Source: CAYTES01 sp964436935 (GTDB lineage: Bacteria; Patescibacteriota; Gracilibacteria; UBA1369; UBA12473). Taken from it: a stretch of DNA of 8,217 bases. The stretch is from the NCBI GenBank assembly GCA_964436935.1, contig CAYTES010000060.1, positions 1 through 8,217 of the forward strand. Reading direction: 5' to 3'. The notes under the pieces were generated by a model that did no database searches, was not told the origin of the DNA, and was given only the letters and a program-made list of their open reading frames with translations. Positions within the stretch are counted from its first letter, which is position 1. Every line of letters begins with the position of its first letter. This document shows positions 1 to 5,058 of the stretch, piece by piece. The translations under genes were made by a program, and so were the position numbers.

Positions 1-111
1 GGTGCCAGTTTGATCTTTCAGGGTTGTGGCCGCCAGGGCCATGGACGAAAAACTCTGAAGCAAAATTCCGGTCAGCACCACTCCGGTCATGAGGCGTCTT
101 TTTCGGTTCAT
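1..111 (-). CDS. Exported protein, N-terminal fragment with signal peptide (truncated by window edge)
   Basis: Only the first 37 codons are visible; the gene runs off the left edge. The ATG lies at 111-109 on the minus strand. The peptide begins with a basic n-region (MNRKRR), has a hydrophobic core (roughly residues 9-22) and ends in a signal-peptidase-I-like A-L-A site near residues 25-27, followed by a polar mature start (ATTLKDQ). A Sec signal peptide is therefore well supported. There is no lipobox cysteine, so a lipoprotein is unlikely. The function of the mature protein cannot be judged from ten residues. A good promoter lies 29 bases upstream (147-175), and the A-rich leader has no Shine-Dalgarno sequence. 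It is divergent from the slipin gene. Confidence in the gene is helped by promoter, start and signal peptide all agreeing. Confidence 0.72.
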   Translation of the reverse strand, partial: MNRKRRLMTGVVLTGILLQSFSSMALAATTLKDQTGT

Positions 112-146
112 GGGGATAAGCTTTATTTTTGTTTTTAAATCTAAAA

Positions 147-175
147 ATTATACCAGAAAACACCTCAATGATCAA
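147..175 (-). promoter_or_regulatory. Sigma70-type promoter for the exported-protein gene
   Basis: On the minus strand there is a TTGATC -35 (175-170), a 17-base spacer and a perfect TATAAT -10 (152-147). The -10 is preceded by TGG, giving an extended -10 (TGnTATAAT). The expected start of transcription is near 140, which leaves a leader of about 29 bases before the ATG at 111. Confidence 0.7.
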
Positions 176-225
176 ACCCGATTTGCCGAAGAATTCTCTC
201 GCTCTATTTTAAACCCATGCGATTG

Positions 226-234
226 TGGTAAAAT
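226..234 (+). promoter_or_regulatory. Extended -10 promoter for the slipin (-aroE) transcript
   Basis: TGGTAAAAT is an extended -10 (TGn plus TAAAAT, 229-234). The best -35 is poor (TTTTAA at 207-212, 16-base spacer). The predicted start is near 241, giving a leader of about 26 to 38 bases depending on which ATG of the slipin gene is used. The same TGn-extended style occurs at the divergent promoter and at lspA, which strengthens the call. Confidence 0.5.
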
Positions 235-266
235 CCAACCAATAGCTTCTAAATTTTCCCCTCATT

Positions 267-1031
267 ATGGAAGAATTCATGGGTCTCATCACCTTCATCC
301 TGTTCGCGCTCGGTTTTGTGGTGCTCATTTCGATCCGACAGATCAACGAATATCAACGAGGGGTGAAGTTCACGTTGGGTAAGTTCAGTAAGGTGATGGA
401 ACCGGGATGGCGCTTGGTGATCCCTATTTTCCAATCCATGGTGAAGGTGGACATGCGTATGAAAGCCGTGGATGTTCCTAGTCAGGAGGCCATCACCAAA
501 GACAACGTGTCCGTGAGCATCAATGCGGTAATCTACTACAAAGTAGGGGATGCTTCAAAAGCGATTTTGGAGGTTGAAAATTTCTATTACGCCGTCAGTC
601 AATTGGCCCAAACCACCATGCGCAATGCGGTGGGTAGCGTGACATTGGATCATTTGTTGCAGAATCGAGAAGAAATTTCTGCCGGTATCCGGGTGGTGAT
701 TGATGAAGCCAGTGATCCCTGGGGAATCAAAGTCAATAACGTGGAACTCAAGGACGTGGTCTTGCCCGAAGGCATGAAGCGCACGATGGGTAAGGAAGCC
801 GAAGCAGAGCGAGAAAAACGGGCCGTGATCATCAATTCTCAAGGAGAATTGGAGGCCTCTGAAAATCTCGCGGCCGCGGCCAAAATGTTATCCGGAGCTC
901 CCGGTGCACTCCATTTGCGAACATTGCACGCCATCAACGATATTTCGTCCGATGAATCCAATACCACGGTCTGGATGGTGCCAATTGAGGCGTTGAAAGC
1001 ATTGGAAGCTATTGCGGGTAGCAAGAAATAA
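267..1031 (+). CDS. Slipin / stomatin-like SPFH (band 7) membrane protein
   Basis: Slipins are membrane-anchored SPFH proteins that oligomerise and are thought to organise membrane microdomains and membrane proteases. The 254-residue product has one N-terminal hydrophobic segment (about residues 7-24), then the SPFH domain: EYQRGVKFTLGK near 28, PGWRLVIP near 46, VDVPSQEAITKDNV near 68-81, SQLAQTTMRNAVG near 110-122 and DPWGIKVNNVELKDV near 149-163. A charged coiled-coil stretch (EAEAEREKRA) follows near 177-186, with the usual C-terminal helix. Length and motif order match bacterial slipins closely. The start is ambiguous: ATG at 267 has no ribosome site, whereas ATG at 279 (MGLITF) has GGAAG five bases upstream and gives a more usual slipin N-terminus. 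The common operon partner NfeD is absent here; aroE follows after 20 bases. Confidence 0.93.
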   Translation: MEEFMGLITFILFALGFVVLISIRQINEYQRGVKFTLGKFSKVMEPGWRLVIPIFQSMVKVDMRMKAVDVPSQEAITKDNVSVSINAVIYYKVGDASKAILEVENFYYAVSQLAQTTMRNAVGSVTLDHLLQNREEISAGIRVVIDEASDPWGIKVNNVELKDVVLPEGMKRTMGKEAEAEREKRAVIINSQGELEASENLAAAAKMLSGAPGALHLRTLHAINDISSDESNTTVWMVPIEALKALEAIAGSKK

Positions 1032-1037
1032 GTTACC

Positions 1038-1043
1038 TATAAG
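1038..1043 (+). promoter_or_regulatory. Possible -10 just ahead of aroE
   Basis: TATAAG ends eight bases before the aroE ATG at 1052, which would place the start of transcription near 1050. No convincing -35 is visible. It may be chance, because aroE could be read from the slipin promoter. Confidence 0.25.
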
Positions 1044-1051
1044 CTTCCCAT

Positions 1052-1852
1052 ATGTCTCGTCTTTTTGGAATCATCGCCCATCCGGTAGCGCATTCGCTCT
1101 CTCCGGTGATGCACAACGCCGCGTTCCAGGCCTTGGGAATGGATGCTCGGTTTGAAGCATTTGATGTGCCTCCGGAGCAGTTGGGCTCCTTTCTTCAGCA
1201 GCGTACCGAGGTCGAGGGATTTTCCGTTTCTTTGCCGCATAAAGAGAAGGTGGCGGCGTGTTTGGATGGCGTGGATCTCATTGCGCAACAGATTGGGGCG
1301 GTGAATACCATTTATCATAAAGAGGGAAAACGGTGGGGCACCAACACCGATGCGCCCGGATTTTTAGCGGCGCTCCAAGAAGTGGCTCCGGATTTGTCGG
1401 GAAAGCGGGTGGTGGTTTTGGGCGCGGGAGGAACGGCTCGGGCCGNNNNNNNNNNCTATGCCTTAAAGCCGCTCGTGGCCTTCATCACGATCATCAATCG
1501 CACCGTGCCCCATGGAGTGGCTTTAGCTAAAGAGTTTGGCTGTCGTTATGGTGGAAAAATCGAAGATCTTTTGACCGAAACTCCGGATATTTTAATCAAC
1601 GCCACATCGGTGGGATTGGAAGAAAATGAAGATTTCTTATTGGTTCCGAATGGCTTTATCAAGCCGGAAGTGGTGATTTTTGACCTCGTGTACCGTCATG
1701 AGGGGGCCACTAAATTTTTGGCCCAGGCGCAACAAGCGGGGGCTAAAATAATCGATGGTCGACGCATGTTGCTTCATCAGGGGATGATGCAGTTTGAGCT
1801 GTGGACGGGTCAAAAAGCCCCGAAGGAGGTCATGGAGAAAGCGATATTTTAG
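1052..1852 (+). CDS. aroE: Shikimate dehydrogenase (NADP+), with an assembly gap inside
   Basis: AroE reduces 3-dehydroshikimate to shikimate with NADPH in the shikimate pathway to aromatic amino acids. The 266-residue frame is full length for the family. The substrate-binding S-L-S-P-x-M-H-N motif is at 15-22, with S15 and S17 contacting shikimate. The catalytic Lys is K64 in VSLPHKEK, where most homologues have NVTxPxK. GAVNT is at 82-86, and TNTDAPGF holds the conserved Asp D100. The nucleotide loop GAGGTARA is at 124-131, the NADP phosphate patch NRT at 149-151, INATSVG at 182-188, and the C-terminal MLLHQG..QFELWTG contains Gln243. The ten Ns at 1446-1455 fall right after the nucleotide loop and hide about four codons, but the frame stays open across them. 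It lies 20 bases after the slipin gene with no Shine-Dalgarno sequence. A YdiB/quinate-type relative is possible but less likely. Confidence 0.95.
   Translation: MSRLFGIIAHPVAHSLSPVMHNAAFQALGMDARFEAFDVPPEQLGSFLQQRTEVEGFSVSLPHKEKVAACLDGVDLIAQQIGAVNTIYHKEGKRWGTNTDAPGFLAALQEVAPDLSGKRVVVLGAGGTARAXXXXYALKPLVAFITIINRTVPHGVALAKEFGCRYGGKIEDLLTETPDILINATSVGLEENEDFLLVPNGFIKPEVVIFDLVYRHEGATKFLAQAQQAGAKIIDGRRMLLHQGMMQFELWTGQKAPKEVMEKAIF
1446..1455. other. Assembly gap (ten Ns) inside aroE
   Basis: Ten undetermined bases sit just after the GAGGTARA loop of aroE. A run of exactly ten is a common placeholder, so the true size may differ; the reading frame is kept on both sides. Confidence 0.99.
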
Positions 1853-1895
1853 GTGGTAATATAAATCATTTGAAATCGCATAAATATATGTTAAG

Positions 1896-1926
1896 CTATA
1901 TAGGAATCTATACGATATAAAGTATA
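1896..1926 (+). promoter_or_regulatory. Promoter and possible operator of the toxin-antitoxin pair
   Basis: TATAAA (1916-1921) is a likely -10 that predicts a start near 1928, two bases before the antitoxin ATG. It lies inside an inverted repeat TATAC-N8-GTATA (1909-1926), and a perfect 8-base palindrome CTATATAG lies just upstream (1896-1903). Phd/YefM antitoxins normally repress their own operon by binding such palindromes over the promoter, so these are operator candidates. The sequence is very AT-rich, so chance symmetry cannot be excluded. Confidence 0.42.
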
Positions 1927-1929
1927 TTT

Positions 1930-2178
1930 ATGCTTAAAATAATCACCACAACACAATTGCAACAAAAAATTGGAGAGCTTTCACGTTGTATCAAAAAAAT
2001 AACCTATATTGTGACCAATCGAGGAATTGGAAAAATGGTATTGCTACCTTATTTTGATGGATGTGATGAGAATATCAGTAATTATATGGAAGATTATGAA
2101 ATGATTCAAAATCAAGCTAAGCTTAAAAAAGAATTTAAGAAATCTTTGGATTCGGGAAAAAGCTCATTAGTGATTTAG
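1930..2178 (+). CDS. Antitoxin of a type II toxin-antitoxin module, Phd/YefM-like
   Basis: An 82-residue protein whose N-terminal part resembles the Phd/YefM DNA-binding fold: TTQLQQKIGEL near 7-17, then the strand pattern YIVTNRGIGKMVLLPY at 26-41, matching the family's 'viVtrnGkpvavLlp' core. The C-terminal half (about 50-82) is helical and charged, as expected of the segment that wraps the toxin. It is more basic (KLKKEFKKS) than many antitoxins. In the cell it would neutralise the RelE-like toxin encoded 11 bases downstream and repress the operon. The gene is clearly more AT-rich than aroE and the cell-wall genes, which suggests acquisition by transfer. No Shine-Dalgarno sequence is present; the -10 lies very near the ATG, so translation may be leaderless. 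The family call rests on motif resemblance and on the neighbouring toxin. Confidence 0.82.
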   Translation: MLKIITTTQLQQKIGELSRCIKKITYIVTNRGIGKMVLLPYFDGCDENISNYMEDYEMIQNQAKLKKEFKKSLDSGKSSLVI

Positions 2179-2189
2179 GCCCCTAGGAA

Positions 2190-2459
2190 ATGGTTCGATT
2201 TACGTTCACAAAAGACGCTGAAAAATCTTTTCTTAAACTTCCTGGAGATTCTCAGGAAAGAATTTTGCAAAAATTAAAAGATTTAAAAAACCATGCGGAT
2301 ATTTTTTCGGTTTTAACGCGACTCGTTCATTTGGAACCGGCAACGCATCGATTAAGAGTTGGCTACTATCGATTGATCTTAAAATTGGAAACTTCGGAAA
2401 ATCATGAAATAGAGTTTTTAGTGCTCAAAGTGGGGCATCGCAAAGATATTTATCGCTAG
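2190..2459 (+). CDS. RelE/ParE-superfamily toxin of the type II toxin-antitoxin module
   Basis: An 89-residue basic protein with the RelE/ParE layout: a first strand and KDAEKSF near 8-14, a helix hairpin (KLPGDSQERILQKLKDL, 16-32), then the sheet HLEPATHRLRVGYYRLIL (47-64) and the terminal FLVLKVGHRKDIYR (76-89). The RVGYYRLI and GHRKDIYR motifs are typical of RelE-type mRNA interferases. Arg54, Arg56, Arg61, Arg84 and Tyr88 are the residues one would expect at the RNA-binding and catalytic face. It is thus likely a ribosome-dependent mRNA endonuclease, although a gyrase-poisoning ParE activity cannot be excluded from sequence alone. It follows the antitoxin after 11 bases; AGGA lies only one base from the ATG, too close for a normal ribosome site, so coupled translation is likely. 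AT-rich like the antitoxin gene. Confidence 0.87.
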   Translation: MVRFTFTKDAEKSFLKLPGDSQERILQKLKDLKNHADIFSVLTRLVHLEPATHRLRVGYYRLILKLETSENHEIEFLVLKVGHRKDIYR

Positions 2460-2472
2460 GAAAAGCTCCTAG
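2456..2472 (+). other. Small hairpin at the toxin stop codon
   Basis: CTAGGA and TCCTAG form a 6-base perfect inverted repeat around a 5-base loop (AAAGC). The left arm contains the toxin's TAG stop. No T-run follows, so it is not a terminator by itself; it may protect the mRNA end or be chance. Confidence 0.35.
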
Positions 2473-2503
2473 GTGTAGGCATTATGCTTCGATCGGTCAG
2501 TTC

Positions 2504-2530
2504 ACCGTTGCTCGGGAGCGGTTTCTTTCT
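2504..2530 (+). terminator. Probable rho-independent terminator of the toxin-antitoxin operon
   Basis: ACCGTT (2504-2509) pairs with AGCGGT (2517-2522), six pairs including one G-U, around a 7-base loop. The T-rich tract TTCTTTCT follows immediately. The stem is short and the T-run is interrupted, so strength is uncertain, but the place, 45 bases past the toxin stop, is right. Confidence 0.45.
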
Positions 2531-2611
2531 GGAGAAAATAATCTTATAATGATAACTCTATAATTAAATATTGATAATATGTCAAATATGCGATATGGTA
2601 ACTAACTAGAT

Positions 2612-2617
2612 TATAAC
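2612..2617 (+). promoter_or_regulatory. Possible -10 for the frameshifted gene
   Basis: TATAAC ends eight bases before the ATG at 2626 and predicts a start near 2624, so the message would be almost leaderless. No good -35 is seen. The whole stretch 2531-2625 is AT-rich with several other TATAAT-like words (for example at 2545-2550), so the exact element is uncertain. Confidence 0.33.
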
Positions 2618-2625
2618 CCCATCTC

Positions 2626-3641
2626 ATGGGAAACACCCCACTCTCGTCTCCGGGATCAGAAAATTCCGAAGCGGCACAAGAACAGATCACGGTTGAGCAA
2701 ATGAAAAACCCCTTCTTTTGGTTGGAGTACAATGCAAGAAATGCCGATCGAGTCCAATCCAAAGGTGGTCCAGGGGAGCGGGTGAGAACGGTGGGAATGA
2801 TGGTTCTTTTTCAACCCAAATCAATGGTCATTCGTTTGAATACGCCCTTTTTATCAGTGCCGGACTCGAAAGGCTCACGCTCATTCTTGATTTAAGAATC
2901 GACGGGAAGCGCGCCATTTATGGTTATGGAGATCTGAATTCGCGGAAGTGCTATCACGCAGAATTGAAACTGCCCGAGCCTCAACTCAGGGCCATTTTAC
3001 TCCCCGAGCAACCCGTGGAAAAGCATTTACATCCCGGATTCGAGCTCAATCTTGCCCAGCTGGAGGTACTCACGGATTCAAGTCGTTGCCTTGCGGTACG
3101 TTTTAAGCACGGGGATCTCGATCTGCCACGCGGAAGTCGACTGGAATATGCTTCGCCAAAGACCGATATTGGAAAAGTGCGGGATGCCTGCTTGAGGCAG
3201 GGGGTCAAGTTGGTCCTTACCGGGTGGGAAACCTGGGGGGTGAAGGGGGTGATTGTCCGGTCCGAGGTATCAGAGGCCGAGGCTAAAAAAATGACTCCAT
3301 CCAATCAATTTAGACAAGTGGAACATTCCGGAACGTATGGCCCAGATCTGTCCAATGTTCCGCATTTTCAGCCCCGTTCTTTCGGAGTGGTGACGGCCGA
3401 AATTTCAGGAGGGCCTTTTTTTCAAGGATACGAAGCGGCCGAAGTCTATCTTCAAAAACAGTATGAGGTGGGGTTTAGGGGGCGGGTGATGATTCAGGCG
3501 GTTTTCCCTATAAAAGGAGGGGGAGCCCAAATGCCATTTGTCGCCGAAATTCAGATCACGGACAAAGGCCTCGAAATCAATCGAGATGAGGTGCTATTGA
3601 GCCGTCACTCCATAGGTCAACGAGCCCGCAAAATGGAATAG
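2626..3641 (+). pseudogene. Unrecognised soluble protein gene, split by an apparent single-base frameshift
   Basis: Two overlapping frames look like halves of one gene. The first starts at ATG 2626 (MGNTPLSSPG, then FFWLEYNARNADRVQSKGG) and reads naturally to about 2772, but its continuation is unconvincing and stops at 2895. The second frame has good protein-like sequence from about 2780 (NGGNDGSFSTQINGHSFEYAL) to the TAG at 3641, yet before that it has only a TTG at 2718 as a start and odd Cys/Arg-rich sequence. One missing G in the GGGG run at 2773-2776 would join them into about 338 residues. No membrane segment or signal peptide is seen. The C-terminal part has a Gly/Pro-rich stretch and ends in basic residues. 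I do not recognise the family, and no catalytic motif stands out. It may be a true pseudogene or, more likely given the well-kept sequence on both sides, a base-calling error. Confidence 0.68.
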
Positions 3642-3647
3642 CCCCTT

Positions 3648-4508
3648 CTATTGGTCCACTTTATTCAAAAAGGTGGCGCCTTCATCCTCTTTTTTGGCTT
3701 GAATATGTTGTTCTGCGTCCAATTGTTGCTGTTGTTCTTCGGCTTCCGAAAGCCAGCTTTGATCGGCTCCGTATTTGATCGTACTGCTTAAAAAGTCCGT
3801 ACCATACAATTTATAGACTCCTCCATAAACCCAGCCGAGTAATCCATTGAACAGCCCTATACACAGCCAAATGAGTGGTAGGGCGACAAATAAAAGAAAC
3901 GTAGGATTGTCCGGTCCGATGCTATAAAAGATAAAATTGAGTCCACTGCTGATCACCACCGCAAAGGCGGTACTGTACACCCCGAGCAGTGCATAACGAT
4001 AGTTGGCAATGATTTCCAAGATGAGTGCGCTGGAAAAAGAGCTCACAATCACTTGAAGCGCGGCCACAGAGGCGATCATTTTGATATTCATTCCTGCCAC
4101 GATCACATAAATCGGCACCACCAGTATAAAAATCACAATATTGGCAATGAAAATCTGCGTGAGGCTCGTGCTCAGGCGTTTGTATTTTTCGCGGTCACTG
4201 AGTCCCATGAATAGCGGCCCCAAGAGATTCGTGGTGGTGGATCCCAGAAAGATCATGGCCAAAAAGACAAACACAAAGAGGGGATGAACCGTCCCGTCTC
4301 CGTTTTCAGTTTGCAAGGCGGACTGAAGGATGCCGGAAGCCAGTAAGGAAATGATCAATATCAGTCCGGTTCCAATGATACCTCCTCCTAATCCGGAAAG
4401 CGCACGCAAAAGAATGTTAAGCCCATTCACAGGAGGGGGGCCAAAGGTGGATTCCTCGGTGGCCGGTGTGCTGGTTGAAGGCGTGAGTTCAGGAGTGAGT
4501 TCGTCCAT
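3648..4508 (-). CDS. Unrecognised polytopic membrane protein
   Basis: The product has 286 residues. A Pro/Thr/Ser/Glu-rich cytoplasm-type N-terminus (1-30) is followed by about six or seven hydrophobic segments, near 41-63, 76-101, 118-140, 143-168, 172-197 and 202-235 (probably two). A charged, Gln-rich tail (about 250-286, with a QQQQ run) is likely coiled. A Gly-rich turn (GLGGGIIGTG) opens the first segment. The general look is that of a Yip1/DUF-type integral membrane protein, but no specific family is recognised and no function is claimed. Its ATG at 4508 lies inside lspA, overlapping it by 20 bases, with no Shine-Dalgarno sequence, so translation is probably coupled to lspA. On the right-hand transcription side it converges on the frameshifted gene, with six bases between the two TAG stops. 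Confidence 0.85.
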   Translation of the reverse strand: MDELTPELTPSTSTPATEESTFGPPPVNGLNILLRALSGLGGGIIGTGLILIISLLASGILQSALQTENGDGTVHPLFVFVFLAMIFLGSTTTNLLGPLFMGLSDREKYKRLSTSLTQIFIANIVIFILVVPIYVIVAGMNIKMIASVAALQVIVSSFSSALILEIIANYRYALLGVYSTAFAVVISSGLNFIFYSIGPDNPTFLLFVALPLIWLCIGLFNGLLGWVYGGVYKLYGTDFLSSTIKYGADQSWLSEAEEQQQQLDAEQHIQAKKEDEGATFLNKVDQ

Positions 4509-4959
4509 GGGGAGAGGAATAAACCGTGGGAATCAGGAGGAGGAGCCCAATCACAATCCCCATATCGGCAAGGTTGAATACGGGCCAGGGGCCGATGTCG
4601 ATGAAGTCGCGGACAATCCCGAACCTCCAACGATCAATGGTATTGCCCAACGCGCCACCCAAAATCAAAACCACGGCTATTTTAACAGAAGCTCGGCGCA
4701 AATCCAATTCGAGGACCGAGTACGCCGTGAATCCTGCGATCATCAACAGGCTAAACACAAGGAGCCAAGGGCCTCCTAGCGGCAGACTAAAGGCAATGCC
4801 CGGATTTTCGGCATAGGTCAACGCAAGCCAGGAAAAGGGTTGCCAGGGAGAGGTGGACAAGATGGAGGCGGCCCAAATTTTGCTTCCTTGGTCCGCCACT
4901 AAAAAGAGCGCTGTAAAAAGGAGAATGAGAATGCCATTTTTCACGGAAAGACGCGACAT
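4489..4959 (-). CDS. lspA: Lipoprotein signal peptidase (signal peptidase II)
   Basis: LspA is an inner-membrane aspartyl protease that cuts the signal peptide from prolipoproteins after Lgt has attached diacylglycerol to the lipobox cysteine. The 156-residue product has the usual four membrane segments and all family motifs: DQGSK at 23-27, ENPGIAFSL at 51-59, GGALGNTIDR at 101-110 and VRDFIDI...FNLADMGI at 116-135. The two catalytic aspartates are D109 and D132. The ATG at 4959 was chosen over the in-frame GTG at 4965 because the -10 (4966-4971) predicts transcription to begin exactly at 4959. The stop is TGA, inside the start of the membrane-protein gene. It is divergent from ftsW across about 100 bases. 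The tail after the last segment is short and polar (SSPHGRTHS). Confidence 0.95.
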   Translation of the reverse strand: MSRLSVKNGILILLFTALFLVADQGSKIWAASILSTSPWQPFSWLALTYAENPGIAFSLPLGGPWLLVFSLLMIAGFTAYSVLELDLRRASVKIAVVLILGGALGNTIDRWRFGIVRDFIDIGPWPVFNLADMGIVIGLLLLIPTVYSSPHGRTHS

Positions 4960-4965
4960 GGACAC

Positions 4966-4974
4966 ATTTTAGCA
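4966..4974 (-). promoter_or_regulatory. Extended -10 promoter of lspA, predicted leaderless transcript
   Basis: On the minus strand TGCTAAAAT forms an extended -10 (TGn at 4974-4972, TAAAAT at 4971-4966). Standard spacing puts the first transcribed base at 4959, which is the A of the lspA ATG. No -35 is recognisable, as is often the case for extended -10 promoters. Confidence 0.55.
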
Positions 4975-5041
4975 GATCGCTCCCGGTTTGGGGATTTATT
5001 TGCGTTCATTTACCATTTCAGATTTCCGGATCTTCCTTTAA

Positions 5042-5047
5042 TATAAA
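5042..5047 (+). promoter_or_regulatory. Possible -10 for ftsW-murG
   Basis: TATAAA predicts a start near 5054, five bases before the ATG at 5059 and about 60 before the alternative ATG at 5116. No clear -35 is present. It lies in the only AT-rich stretch between the divergent lspA and ftsW genes. Confidence 0.35.
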
Positions 5048-5058
5048 ACCCTGAGGCG

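Noticed and set aside
89..382. A 97-residue plus-strand frame over the divergent promoters and the slipin start
   Set aside because: It crosses two promoters and the slipin coding start; composition is not protein-like.
2480..2625. Possible small RNA gene or extra short gene between the toxin and the next gene
   Set aside because: Only the terminator-like hairpin and AT-rich promoter-like sequence are visible; no open frame with a credible start was found.
2770..2790. Programmed -1 ribosomal frameshifting in the unrecognised gene
   Set aside because: No X-XXY-YYZ heptamer is present in the correct phase and no strong downstream structure was noticed; a missing base is simpler.
2981..3304. 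A 107-residue minus-strand frame inside the frameshifted gene
   Set aside because: Ser/Arg/Cys-rich antisense shadow of the better supported plus-strand frame.
3637..3652. AATAG-CCCCTT-CTATT inverted repeat between the convergent genes as a bidirectional terminator
   Set aside because: The stem is five weak pairs formed by the two TAG stops and their flanks, without a T-run on either side.
4330..4779. A 149-residue plus-strand open frame opposite lspA and the membrane protein gene
   Set aside because: It is antisense to well-supported genes and its product is Pro/Asn-rich without motifs; a shadow frame.
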